DNA of 40,546 bases, taken from positions 1 through 40,546 of IMG/VR virus record IMGVR_UViG_3300009164_003447; one strand, 5' to 3'. Below are positions 21,360-28,890 of the stretch, piece by piece. Both the position numbers and the translations under genes were made by a program. Numbering within the stretch: position 1 is the stretch's first letter; every line of letters begins with the position of its first letter. The notes below the pieces were generated by a model. That model was not told where the DNA came from, did not search any database, and saw only the letters and a program-made list of their open reading frames with translations. The DNA comes from a virus.

Positions 21360-21614
21360 ATGTTAAAGGTTAGATGTAAAAATTGTAATGCTGTGTTGGA
21401 GTCTCATCCGACACAGACCAGATGTTGTGGTTGTGATAATTTCACAACTTTAAGAGGAGAAAATATCTCTGGATTAGATTTAACACGAATAGAATTAATT
21501 TCAAATTTTCGTGGTGAATCTAATTCAACAACACTTCTTACACAAGAAGATATTGCTTATCACGAAGCAAGACGAAACCGCAAAATTAGAAAAATGGAGT
21601 TTGAAATTAGATGA
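21360..21614 (+). CDS. Small zinc-ribbon protein
   Basis: I chose ATG 21360 (84 residues); a TTG at 21333 is an in-frame alternative. The N-terminus MLKVRCKNCNAVLES with TRCCGCDNFTT gives Cys6-x2-Cys9 and Cys22/23-x-Cys25, a zinc-ribbon. The remainder is polar with a basic C-terminal helix (EARRNRKIRKMEFEIR). This could bind nucleic acid or a polymerase. It overlaps the next gene by 4 bases. Confidence 0.65.
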   Translation: MLKVRCKNCNAVLESHPTQTRCCGCDNFTTLRGENISGLDLTRIELISNFRGESNSTTLLTQEDIAYHEARRNRKIRKMEFEIR

Positions 21615-21769
21615 GTTGGGAATCCCCAAAACTTTCAAAAAGAGATATTGAACTACTTACAGTCACTCTTGATGATTATATTTTTTATGCCAAAAACGAT
21701 GGTGGCCCTGATACGGGAGAAGTTGAAAGATTTCTTCATAGATTAGAAGATCATTTAAATAAGTTTTGA
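21611..21769 (+). CDS. 52-residue protein, unknown function
   Basis: ATG overlaps the upstream stop (ATGA). The protein begins MSWESPKLSKRDIELLTVTL, continues DDYIFYAKNDGGPDTGEVER and ends in a helix FLHRLEDHLNKF. It is acidic and mostly helical. Translational coupling supports it as a real gene. No family is recognised. Confidence 0.55.
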   Translation: MSWESPKLSKRDIELLTVTLDDYIFYAKNDGGPDTGEVERFLHRLEDHLNKF

Positions 21770-21776
21770 TTTCAAC

Positions 21777-21806
21777 ATAGTTATAGATTTTAACATTTAT
21801 AACTAT
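21777..21806 (+). repeat. AT-rich inverted repeat
   Basis: ATAGTTATA (21777-21785) and TATAACTAT (21798-21806) are perfectly complementary over 9 bp with a 12-base loop. It sits in the short gap after the stop at 21769. There is no T-run, so it may be an operator, a weak terminator or an mRNA end. Confidence 0.45.
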
Positions 21807-21830
21807 TAGTATCCTCTTGATACAAAATAA

Positions 21831-21980
21831 ATGGATCAACACACCTATGATAATTGGATTAAGATCAAAGAAACTTTTGAAAAATCCGGCAATACCAATA
21901 ATATGTTTTATAGACGTGCTTGTGAAATTATAAAATCAAAAAAAGACCCATTAGCAAAATATCTTGGTGATGAAAAATGA
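21831..21980 (+). CDS. 49-residue protein, unknown function
   Basis: It begins MDQHTYDNWIKIKETFEKSG and contains NMFYRRACEIIKSKKDPLAK, ending YLGDEK. It is helical and charged, of a type frequent among small cyanophage genes, and its stop is overlapped by the next start (ATGA). The function is unknown. Confidence 0.6.
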   Translation: MDQHTYDNWIKIKETFEKSGNTNNMFYRRACEIIKSKKDPLAKYLGDEK

Positions 21981-22120
21981 ATTATGATGATATTGAAAAA
22001 TTGATTGATAAAAAAATTCAACAGCACGAATTTAGAATTGGTATTATTAGTGGAATTTTGGGATCCCTATTTGTATTTGGAATTATTCACGCAATTTGGT
22101 TAATCAAAGAAAGCATATAA
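21977..22120 (+). CDS. 47-residue single-span membrane protein
   Basis: It starts within the previous stop codon. Residues 1-19 are charged (MNYDDIEKLIDKKIQQHEF), then one transmembrane helix covers about 21-43 (IGIISGILGSLFVFGIIHAI). The layout resembles very small phage membrane proteins of unknown role. Confidence 0.55.
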   Translation: MNYDDIEKLIDKKIQQHEFRIGIISGILGSLFVFGIIHAIWLIKESI

Positions 22121-22126
22121 ATTCTC

Positions 22127-22155
22127 TTGACAGATCAACAGATTTTTGGTATGAT
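22127..22155 (+). promoter_or_regulatory. Sigma-70 promoter
   Basis: TTGACA (22127-22132), 17-base spacer, TATGAT (22150-22155). It lies 19 bases before the antitoxin ATG and shows that the TTG at 22127 is a -35 box and not a start codon. Confidence 0.78.
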
Positions 22156-22174
22156 TAATTCACACAACTTAAAT

Positions 22175-22363
22175 ATGATTATGGAAACTTTTACAATTGA
22201 AGAATTTCAAGAAGATTTTGATAATCTTTTAGGAAGAGTTGAGACTGGTGAATCTTTTGTAATTACTAGTGAATATGGAAATGCTGTTCTTATTCCATAT
22301 GCTGAATACAAAGAAGTAAATGAATTTGTAAAATGTTTATGTGATCACGACGACGGTTGTTGA
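22175..22363 (+). CDS. Phd/YefM-like antitoxin
   Basis: I chose ATG 22175 (62 residues), just past the promoter; ATG 22181 is equally possible. The pattern METFTIEEFQEDFDNLLGRV, then ETGESFVITSEYGNAVLIPY and AEYKE matches the N-terminal DNA-binding fold of Phd/YefM antitoxins: a strand, the helix FQEDFDNLL, then a G-E-x-x-x-I-T strand and xxAVLIPxxEY. No toxin gene is adjacent. Such an orphan could neutralise host toxins or act as a repressor. The C-terminus has three Cys, and the first 12 bases of the tRNA-Ile follow within 17 bases. Confidence 0.75.
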   Translation: MIMETFTIEEFQEDFDNLLGRVETGESFVITSEYGNAVLIPYAEYKEVNEFVKCLCDHDDGC

Positions 22364-22379
22364 TTCTTTCTGATGATAC

Positions 22380-22451
22380 GGTTCTGTCGCCTATTGGTTA
22401 AGGCCGACACCTTATAAGTGTCTGAACGGAGTTCAATTCTCTGCAGAACCA
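22380..22451 (+). tRNA. tRNA-Ile (UAU)
   Basis: The acceptor GGTTCTG/CAGAACC is perfect. The D-arm GCCT-AGGC has a GG in its loop. The anticodon stem GACAC/GTGTC is perfect with loop CTTATAA (anticodon TAT at 22413-22415). The T-arm CGGAG-TTCAATT-CTCTG has one G-U. The discriminator is A. A UAU anticodon reads AUA directly, rather than by the lysidine-modified CAU used by most bacteria. Confidence 0.88.
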
Positions 22452-22483
22452 CTATTAATAATATTAAAATTATCTTATTTTTT

Positions 22484-22954
22484 ATGGGGAAAAAACCTAC
22501 GTGGAACGACAACGAATTGATTGATGCAGTATCTAAATGTAAAAGTTTTAGTCAAGTTGCATTTTATTTAAATATGTCCAAATCTACCAATTCATTGTTA
22601 AAAAAAAGAGCAAATGAATTGGGATTAGATTATACGCATTTTAAAATTTCAGGATATGATGCAAAACCTATTGCTGAAATATTAATTTATGCAAATGAAG
22701 ACATAAAGGGAACTCATAAGTTAAAAATAAGATTAATTAAAGAAAAATATTTTGATCATAAATGTTATAATTGTGGTATAACAGAATGGAATGGTAAACC
22801 AACTCCTATAGAACTGGAACATATTAACGGAGACAGGTGTAATAATAGATTGGAAAATCTAACCATATTATGTCCAAATTGCCACGCACAAACCCCAACT
22901 TATAGGGGAAAAAATATTAAGTTAAAAAGAATAGCAACATATTTACCAGATTAA
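22484..22954 (+). CDS. HNH endonuclease
   Basis: I chose ATG 22484 (156 residues), since an earlier start would lie inside the tRNA. An N-terminal helix-turn-helix-like region (WNDNELIDAVSKCKSFSQVA) is followed by the HNH fold: CYNCG (Cys94, Cys97), ELEHINGDRCNNRLENL (His113, Asn) and ILCPNCH (Cys130, Cys133, His134). It is probably a free-standing homing endonuclease placed beside a phage tRNA. The stop codon lies inside the octamer repeat TTAAGGCC that also occurs in the tRNA-Ile D-arm, and the 3' end merges with a tRNA-like relic. Confidence 0.85.
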   Translation: MGKKPTWNDNELIDAVSKCKSFSQVAFYLNMSKSTNSLLKKRANELGLDYTHFKISGYDAKPIAEILIYANEDIKGTHKLKIRLIKEKYFDHKCYNCGITEWNGKPTPIELEHINGDRCNNRLENLTILCPNCHAQTPTYRGKNIKLKRIATYLPD

Positions 22955-22988
22955 GGCCTTTGGCAGGGTTCGATACCCTGGGCGACTA
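22951..22988 (+). pseudogene. tRNA 3'-half relic
   Basis: CAGGG-TTCGATA-CCCTG (22964-22980) is a perfect T-arm followed by GGCGACT and A, as in the 3' acceptor strand and discriminator. No matching 5' half (AGTCGCC) is found near it. It begins with TTAAGGCC, shared with the tRNA-Ile D-arm at 22398-22405. Confidence 0.55.
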
Positions 22989-23002
22989 TTACTAAATATA
23001 AC

Positions 23003-23027
23003 GAGAGAGTTTATTACTCTCTTTTTT
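23003..23027 (+). terminator. Rho-independent terminator
   Basis: AGAGAGT (23004-23010) and ACTCTCT (23016-23022) form a stem around TTATT, followed by a T-run. Confidence 0.88.
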
Positions 23028-23050
23028 AATATAATATTGTAAAATTTTTT

Positions 23051-23551
23051 ATGAAAATTGGTTTTAATTGTAGTTCATTTGATTTGTTTCACGCTGGGCA
23101 CGTTACTATGCTTAAAATGGAAAAAGAATTATGCGATTACTTAAAAGTTGCACTTCAAGTTGATCCGACCGTAGATCGTCCTGGCATTAAAAATAAACCA
23201 GTACAATCTGCTTACGAACGTTATGTTCAACTTCAAGGATGCAAGTATGTTGATGAAATCCTTGTTTATGAAACAGAAGAAGATCTTCTTAATTTAATTC
23301 AATCCCAAACAATTCATATAAGATTTTTGAGTGAAGAATATAAAGATAGAGATTTTACTGGTAAGCAATATTGTATTGATAATGGTATAGAATTATTCTT
23401 TCATTTAAGAAGGCACAAATATTCTTCAACTGAAATTAGAACTAGAGTTCATCATCTTGAAGAACAAAAAAGAATAAAAAAATTAGAAGAAAATGTAATA
23501 GAACAATATTCCCCAGAAATTTTAGAAAAATATTCTTTTAAAGATAATTAA
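23051..23551 (+). CDS. Cytidylyltransferase-family protein (TagD/HldE-C-like)
   Basis: This 166-residue protein starts with MKIGFNCSSFDLFHAGHVTM, giving the HxGH motif (His14, His17), and contains SAYERYVQLQGCKYVDEI, as in glycerol-3-phosphate cytidylyltransferase. The usual C-terminal ISTS-T-x-I motif is reflected in YSSTEIRTRV. It activates a sugar or polyol phosphate with a nucleotide. It opens the 22-gene sugar cluster and would pair with the PfkB kinase at 26748. The substrate is unknown. A basic helical tail (HHLEEQKRIKKLEENV) is extra compared with TagD. Confidence 0.82.
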   Translation: MKIGFNCSSFDLFHAGHVTMLKMEKELCDYLKVALQVDPTVDRPGIKNKPVQSAYERYVQLQGCKYVDEILVYETEEDLLNLIQSQTIHIRFLSEEYKDRDFTGKQYCIDNGIELFFHLRRHKYSSTEIRTRVHHLEEQKRIKKLEENVIEQYSPEILEKYSFKDN

Positions 23552-23553
23552 CT

Positions 23554-24474
23554 ATGACAATTTTAGTGACTGGTGGGTGTGGATTTATTGGCAGTAATTT
23601 TATTCACCATTTAAAAAAGAGAACAAGTGAAAAAATCATTTGTATTGATAAAATGACTTATGCTGCTGATTATGGAAATATTTCAAATTTAGATATTGAA
23701 TTATATCCACTTGATATTAATAATTCGGATTATGTATTTAAAGAAAATAAAATTAAAACCGTCTATCATTTTGCTGCGGAAAGTCACGTAGATAATTCAA
23801 TTAAAAGTTGCTCCGAATTTATCAATACTAATATTAATGGAACAGTCAATCTTTTGAATCTTTCTATGAAATATAATGTTGAGAAGTTTATTCATATTTC
23901 TACGGATGAAGTTTATGGTTCAATTGAACACGGTAAATTTACGGAGACAACAACATATAATCCAAGAAATCCATATTCAGCATCAAAAGCTGCAAGTGAT
24001 CATTTTGTGATGGCTTACCATAATACTTACGGTCTTCCTGCTATCATTACAAATTGTTCAAATAACTATGGACCAAGACAGCACGAAGAAAAATTAATTC
24101 CAAAGACAATTAAAAATTTAATGATGGGGAATAAAGTTCCTATCTATGGTGATGGGCAACAAATTCGTGATTGGTTATATGTTCAAGACCATTGTGAGGC
24201 AATTTTAGTTGTGGCAGAAAAAGGAAAGTTTGGTGAAAAATATAATATTGGTGGAGAATGTGAAGTCAAAAATCTTGATTTGATAAAAAATATTCTTAAT
24301 ATTATGAAAAAAGACGAAGATATGATAGAATATGTGAAGGACCGTCCAGGGCACGACCGTAGATATTCAACTGATATTACTAAAATACAAACTGAACTTG
24401 GTTGGTCTCCTAGATTTAATTTAGAACAAGGATTGGAAAAAACCATTGAATGGTATAAAAGTCATTTACAATAA
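23554..24474 (+). CDS. rmlB: dTDP-glucose 4,6-dehydratase
   Basis: This 306-residue extended short-chain dehydrogenase has the N-terminal TGGCGFIGSNFIHHL NAD-binding motif, HFAAESHVDNSI, the catalytic STDEVYGS with the Asp-Glu pair, and PYSASKAASDHF with Tyr and Lys. Further motifs NCSNNYGPRQ and GDGQQIRDWLYVQDHC are diagnostic of RmlB. It converts dTDP-glucose to dTDP-4-keto-6-deoxyglucose, the entry to rhamnose-type sugars. RmlA, C and D are not seen in this window, so the supply and later steps may come from the host or neighbouring phage genes. Confidence 0.9.
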   Translation: MTILVTGGCGFIGSNFIHHLKKRTSEKIICIDKMTYAADYGNISNLDIELYPLDINNSDYVFKENKIKTVYHFAAESHVDNSIKSCSEFINTNINGTVNLLNLSMKYNVEKFIHISTDEVYGSIEHGKFTETTTYNPRNPYSASKAASDHFVMAYHNTYGLPAIITNCSNNYGPRQHEEKLIPKTIKNLMMGNKVPIYGDGQQIRDWLYVQDHCEAILVVAEKGKFGEKYNIGGECEVKNLDLIKNILNIMKKDEDMIEYVKDRPGHDRRYSTDITKIQTELGWSPRFNLEQGLEKTIEWYKSHLQ

Positions 24475-24522
24475 AGGCATTTTAAACTAAAATACATAGT
24501 ACATACACTAATAAGTTAATTT

Positions 24523-25569
24523 ATGAGTCAATATAAAAAAACTGCACTTGTTCTTGGTGCGGGTGGCTTTATTGGAAGTCATATGGTAAAACGATTGAGA
24601 TCCGAAGGATATTGGGTCACCGGAGTAGATGTTAAACTCCCAGAATATTCTAAAAGTGAAGCAAATGAATTCATCCTTGGAGATTTGACAAATCAATTAT
24701 TTACTGATAAAGTAATAATGTTTAAAGGATATCAACAAAACTTTTATAAATTTGTCCCATCCAAATACATATCAGCATTTGATGAAATATATCAATTTGC
24801 CGCTGATATGGGAGGTGCTGGATATATTTTTACTGGAGAAAACGATGCTGATGTGATGAACAATTCTTGTTCTATCAATTTGAATATTCTTCGCTCGGTT
24901 AAAAATTTAAATGACAATCTTGGCGTGAATAAAACAAAAATATTTTATTCGTCATCAGCGTGTATGTATCCAGAGCACAATCAATTAGATCCTAATAATC
25001 CAAACTGCCGTGAAGAATCTGCTTATCCCGCTAGCCCAGACTCTGAATATGGATGGGAAAAACTTTTTTCAGAACGTCTTTACTTTGCGTACAATAGGAA
25101 TTATAATATACCTGTGCGTGTATGTCGCTACCATAACATCTTTGGCCCCGAAGGGACCTGGAAAGGCGGAAAAGAAAAATCCCCAGCAGCAATTTGTCGC
25201 AAAGTAGCAGAACTTCCTGATCTTGGTGGATCCATTGAAGTTTGGGGTGATGGGGAGCAAACTCGTTCGTTCCTTTATATCAATGAATGTATTGAAGCGA
25301 CACGAAGATTGATGGAATCTGATTTTATGGGACCAGTCAATATTGGATCTGAAGAGATGGTAACAATCAATCAACTTGTGGATATTACTGCTAAAGTTTC
25401 CAGCAAAACAGTACAGAAAAGATATAAATTGGATGCTCCCCTTGGTGTCCGTGGTCGTAATTCTAATAATGACTTAATTCGTAAAGAACTCGGTTGGGAT
25501 TATAGTATGACTTTAGAAGAGGGTATTACAAAAACTTACAAATGGATTGAGGAACAATTAAATGGTTGA
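24523..25569 (+). CDS. GDP-mannose 3,5-epimerase-like enzyme
   Basis: This 348-residue extended SDR has motifs that match GDP-mannose 3,5-epimerase: VLGAGGFIGSHMVKRL, FAADMGGAGYIFTGE, SSSACMYPEHNQ, YGWEKLFSERLY, and the long signature RYHNIFGPEGTWKGGKEKSP. The last is nearly diagnostic, with the catalytic Tyr and Lys in YGWEK. It would make GDP-L-galactose or GDP-L-gulose. It is preceded by a 48-base gap, the largest in this cluster, and overlaps the next gene by 8 bases. Confidence 0.88.
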   Translation: MSQYKKTALVLGAGGFIGSHMVKRLRSEGYWVTGVDVKLPEYSKSEANEFILGDLTNQLFTDKVIMFKGYQQNFYKFVPSKYISAFDEIYQFAADMGGAGYIFTGENDADVMNNSCSINLNILRSVKNLNDNLGVNKTKIFYSSSACMYPEHNQLDPNNPNCREESAYPASPDSEYGWEKLFSERLYFAYNRNYNIPVRVCRYHNIFGPEGTWKGGKEKSPAAICRKVAELPDLGGSIEVWGDGEQTRSFLYINECIEATRRLMESDFMGPVNIGSEEMVTINQLVDITAKVSSKTVQKRYKLDAPLGVRGRNSNNDLIRKELGWDYSMTLEEGITKTYKWIEEQLNG

Positions 25570-26215
25570 AAATTTTTCTTGGAGTGATAATAGAAGAGAA
25601 GATTGGAGAGATTATGTCCGTTCTTTGGAAAATGATAATATAAGTGAAATTCTTGGAGCAATTCCATCAGGATGGAATGTACCACCAAAAAGTCATAATG
25701 AATTTGTGATTTGGTTGATGAATAGAATTGATCCAAAATTAACTGTAGAACTTGGAGTTGATTGGGGATATTCATCTTTTATGCTTGCTTTGAATACAAA
25801 AAATGAGGTTGTTGGTATTGATTGTTTTGATATTTCAAAACATAGTTTAAGAAAAGATGATGACTATCAATTTGTTATGGACATAAAAGAAAAACTAAAA
25901 CTTGATAACTTAGAAATTATTAAAGGATATTTTGACGATGTAGCAAAAACTTGGAATAAAGAAATCAATCTTCTTCATATTGATGGTCTTCACGATTATA
26001 ATAATTGTAAAAATGATTGCGATACCTGGGCGCCATTTTTGGAAGAAAGAGGTGTAGTATTATTCCACGATACTATTTCAAATCCAGATGGAGTTGGACT
26101 TTTCTTTTCTCAACTTGAACTTCCAAAAGTGAATTTTACCAATTCTTGTGGATTGGGTGTTGCTTCAAATGATGTTAAATTGATTGAAGAAATTAAACAA
26201 GTTTTTAAACTATGA
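25562..26215 (+). CDS. Class I SAM methyltransferase
   Basis: This 217-residue protein carries the SAM motif TVELGVDWGYSSFML (E-x-G-x-x-x-G), VVGIDCFD and the later LLHIDGLHDYNNCKND with RGVVLFHDT. This is the Methyltransf_24 pattern common in polysaccharide clusters. It probably O-methylates a sugar. The start overlaps the previous gene and the stop overlaps the next by 4 bases. Confidence 0.8.
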   Translation: MVENFSWSDNRREDWRDYVRSLENDNISEILGAIPSGWNVPPKSHNEFVIWLMNRIDPKLTVELGVDWGYSSFMLALNTKNEVVGIDCFDISKHSLRKDDDYQFVMDIKEKLKLDNLEIIKGYFDDVAKTWNKEINLLHIDGLHDYNNCKNDCDTWAPFLEERGVVLFHDTISNPDGVGLFFSQLELPKVNFTNSCGLGVASNDVKLIEEIKQVFKL

Positions 26216-26748
26216 TTAAACTTATAATCCTTGATGTGGATGGTGTTCTTACTGATGGCACCAAATATTATGATCATGATGGGAAAGTAGTTCTTAAACT
26301 TTTCTGTGATAAGGATTGGACTGCAATTAAAAGGTTTCGTGCTATTGGAATTCCAGTTGTTTTTATAACTGGCGATCCTTATAATGAGATCATTCTTAAG
26401 AATAGAAATCTCCCTGTTGTAGTGAATCGTGGCGAAGGATTTCATAAAGACAAAGTAAATTATCTTGCAGAAGTTCTTGATGATTACAATTGTCTTGTAG
26501 AAGAAGTTGTTTATCTTGGAGATGATCTTTTTGATTATGGTATAATGAGAGAGGTTGGATATCCTTATTGTGTGTTAAATTCACCAAGAACTCTTCAAGA
26601 CATTTCTGTAGTTCTTCACTGTAATGGTGGAGAAAATGCAGTGATGTGTTTGTTTGAATATCTGGAGGATAGAGAATTGATTCCGGTTGTTCCTTATGAT
26701 GAGGTAATGTCTAAAATTTATGAACTTGACTTGAAGGAAAACTTTTAA
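26212..26748 (+). CDS. HAD phosphatase, KdsC/YrbI-like
   Basis: This 178-residue protein has motif I ILDVDGVLTDG (Asp8, Asp10), motif II FITGD (Thr53), a Lys in GFHKDKVNYLAEVLDD and motif IV YLGDDLFDYGIM (Asp104, Asp105), all as in KdsC-type C0 phosphatases. It would remove phosphate from a sugar phosphate such as an octulosonate or heptose. Unlike KdsC (which ends sooner), it has an extra 45-residue tail. It sits directly before the kinase and nucleotidyltransferase genes, suggesting one route. Confidence 0.85.
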   Translation: MIKLIILDVDGVLTDGTKYYDHDGKVVLKLFCDKDWTAIKRFRAIGIPVVFITGDPYNEIILKNRNLPVVVNRGEGFHKDKVNYLAEVLDDYNCLVEEVVYLGDDLFDYGIMREVGYPYCVLNSPRTLQDISVVLHCNGGENAVMCLFEYLEDRELIPVVPYDEVMSKIYELDLKENF

Positions 26749-27419
26749 TGAAAGACATTTCTCTTTATGGGCATCTGACTATTGATACGATTCTTGACGG
26801 TAATTCTGAAAAGAAAAGTTTAGGATCAATGGCAAATGTTTGGAGATCTTTACTTGAGATTGATTCAACATTAAATATTGGACTTTCTCCAATTGATGTT
26901 GGTCAAGCACTTGTTTATATTGATAAACTTTCAGCACAAAGGTATTCAAAAGCAAATTTAAATCTAGTTCAACACAAAGTAAAAATCTTCGAATCAAAAG
27001 TTCACCATCTAATTTATCTCAATGAAATGTCTATTCATGATTTTATTCCAAAACTGAATGGTATTATCACTGCAGATATATGTTCTGGAAAATCATTGAA
27101 TAAAGATTTACTTAAGGGTGTAGATTATCTTTTTATTTCTGATGAAGATATTGATGGCAATCTTTCAGATTACGTGAATACAATAAAGGGGTATGTGATA
27201 CTTCATAGTTCATCAGGAAGCATTGTATCAAATGGAAAAGATGAGTTTTTCTATAAACTGCCTAAAGATTTAATACTGAAAGGTGTTAATGTTCTTGGTG
27301 CTGGTGATACATTTGCGTCTTGTTTCTTATATAAATTACTAAGGAATGAAGGAAGCATCCACAACTGGATCGAATTTGCTCATTTAAAGACAACTGAAAT
27401 TATTAGGAATTCGATATGA
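26748..27419 (+). CDS. PfkB-family sugar kinase, shortened
   Basis: This 223-residue protein shows the PfkB signatures: an N-terminal YGHLTIDTILDG with SLGSMANVW (substrate loop) and the anion hole and catalytic base VNVLGAGDTFASCF (Gly184-Ala-Gly-Asp187). Ribokinase-type enzymes are usually over 300 residues, so lid strands are trimmed here. Together with the cytidylyltransferase at 23051 it resembles a split HldE (kinase plus nucleotidyltransferase). It shares one base with the preceding stop. Confidence 0.8.
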   Translation: MKDISLYGHLTIDTILDGNSEKKSLGSMANVWRSLLEIDSTLNIGLSPIDVGQALVYIDKLSAQRYSKANLNLVQHKVKIFESKVHHLIYLNEMSIHDFIPKLNGIITADICSGKSLNKDLLKGVDYLFISDEDIDGNLSDYVNTIKGYVILHSSSGSIVSNGKDEFFYKLPKDLILKGVNVLGAGDTFASCFLYKLLRNEGSIHNWIEFAHLKTTEIIRNSI

Positions 27420-28573
27420 AACCAAATATTCTTGTTCCGATGGCGGGACTTGGTAGTAGATTTATTAAAGAAGGATTTAAAGTACCAAAGCAGTTAATTA
27501 ATATCAAAGACAAACATCTAATTGATATTTCGCTTGATTGTTTGAACTATGAAGATTGTAATCTAATCTTCGTGGTTAGGGATGAAACTGTTTATAATTT
27601 TCATATTGATGAACTCCTAAAGAAAAAGTTTGGTGAAGATATCAAGATTGTTATTATTGATAAACTTACTGATGGATCTGTGAGCAGTTGTCTGTATGCA
27701 GAAGAATATATTGATAATGATGCGCCTCTTGTAATTCATACTCTAGATATTGAATTCCGTCCAGTATTTGATCCGCATACTATTAATAACTTGAATGCAG
27801 ATGGACTCCTTTTGACATTTAAATCAAATTCTGCAAATTATAGTTATGCTGATGTTAATGAAGATGGATATGTAAAAAGAACTGCTGAAAAGAAAGCAAT
27901 TAGTTCTAATGCCTGTGTTGGTATCTATGGATTCAAAAAAGGATCCGACTTCTGCAAGTATGCAAAGGAAATGATCGAAAGAGATATTAGAACTAATAAT
28001 GAGTTTTATATTGCACCTTTGTATAATCTTCTTATTGATGATTGTAAGAAAATCGTTACTTCGGATGTAGATAAAATGCATGTATTTGGAACTCCTGATG
28101 AGTTTCATTTCTACAAAGAAAATGTCATTCGTAAGGTTGGTGATAAACCAATTGCTATTTGCTCAGACCATTCTGGATTTGAATCAAAGGAAAAGTTTAA
28201 ACATATTCTAGAAAAACACAATCTTGAGTATATTGATTTTGGAACTATCTTGAATAAGGATTGTGATTATAGTGATTATATTGCACAAGCAGTTAAAGCA
28301 ATTGCTGAGCGTGATTGTGATTATGGATTTGGTTTCTGTAGAACAGGTCAAGGTGTGAATATTTGTGCTAACAAATACAAAGGTATTCGTTCAGCACTTA
28401 TCTATGATGATTTCTCTATGGAGATGGCAATCCGACATAATTGTGCTAACTTTTTTGCAATTCCTGCAAAAGATTATACTATTGAAAAAATGGATAAGTA
28501 TTTGGAAATCTGTTCTACTCATAACTTTGATGGCGGTCGTCATCAGGTTCGTATTCAGGAATTAGAAAAATGA
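27416..28573 (+). CDS. Sugar nucleotidyltransferase fused to RpiB/LacAB-type isomerase
   Basis: This 385-residue protein has two domains. Residues 1 to about 230 are an NTP-transferase (VPMAGLGSRF loop with FKVPKQLI, later LVIHTLDIEF and a substrate segment). Residues 245-385 are an RpiB/LacA/LacB isomerase: IAICSDHSGFE (250-252 SDH), DYSDYI, FGFCRTGQGVNICANK with the catalytic Cys308, and IRHNCANFFAIP (His341, Asn342). RpiB-type enzymes interconvert aldose and ketose phosphates. This fusion order is unusual; joined steps of isomerisation and nucleotide transfer are inferred, and no substrate can be named. Confidence 0.85.
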   Translation: MKPNILVPMAGLGSRFIKEGFKVPKQLINIKDKHLIDISLDCLNYEDCNLIFVVRDETVYNFHIDELLKKKFGEDIKIVIIDKLTDGSVSSCLYAEEYIDNDAPLVIHTLDIEFRPVFDPHTINNLNADGLLLTFKSNSANYSYADVNEDGYVKRTAEKKAISSNACVGIYGFKKGSDFCKYAKEMIERDIRTNNEFYIAPLYNLLIDDCKKIVTSDVDKMHVFGTPDEFHFYKENVIRKVGDKPIAICSDHSGFESKEKFKHILEKHNLEYIDFGTILNKDCDYSDYIAQAVKAIAERDCDYGFGFCRTGQGVNICANKYKGIRSALIYDDFSMEMAIRHNCANFFAIPAKDYTIEKMDKYLEICSTHNFDGGRHQVRIQELEK

Positions 28574-28890
28574 TTCAAGCAAATATTGTTGACTTTAAAG
28601 CAGGATGGTTTGTTGGGGACTTTGAACCATCTATTTTTAAGAATCCATTTTTTGAAGTTGCACACCATTCTCACACAAAAGGTCAACAAACTTTTCCTCA
28701 TTACCATGCAGTCACTAATGAACTTAACTACATTGTAAAAGGTGAACTAATAGTATCTGGAAAGCATTTGAATGCAGGTAATATGTGGATCTATGAACCA
28801 AAGGAAATTTCTGATGTTGAGTTCTTGAGTGATGTTGATCTTATAGTAGTGAGATGGCCGTCTATTCCTTCGGATAAGTATATGGTATGA
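28570..28890 (+). CDS. Cupin-fold protein
   Basis: This 106-residue protein has two His-rich segments, HHSHTKGQQTFPHYHAVTN and ELNYIVKGEL, that fit cupin motif 1 (H-x-H ... E ... G), and GNMWIYEPKEI for motif 2. It could be a sugar 3,4-ketoisomerase, an epimerase or a metal-binding regulator. It overlaps the upstream and downstream genes by 4 bases each. Confidence 0.72.
   Translation: MIQANIVDFKAGWFVGDFEPSIFKNPFFEVAHHSHTKGQQTFPHYHAVTNELNYIVKGELIVSGKHLNAGNMWIYEPKEISDVEFLSDVDLIVVRWPSIPSDKYMV

Noticed and set aside
22127-22174. Longer antitoxin starting at TTG 22127
   Set aside because: The TTG is the -35 box of a well-formed promoter with its -10 box at 22150, so translation must start further down.
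22380-22988. A tRNA split by an intron carrying the HNH gene
   Set aside because: The tRNA-Ile upstream is complete by itself, only 32 bases precede the HNH start, and the relic's acceptor strand does not pair with any nearby 5' half.
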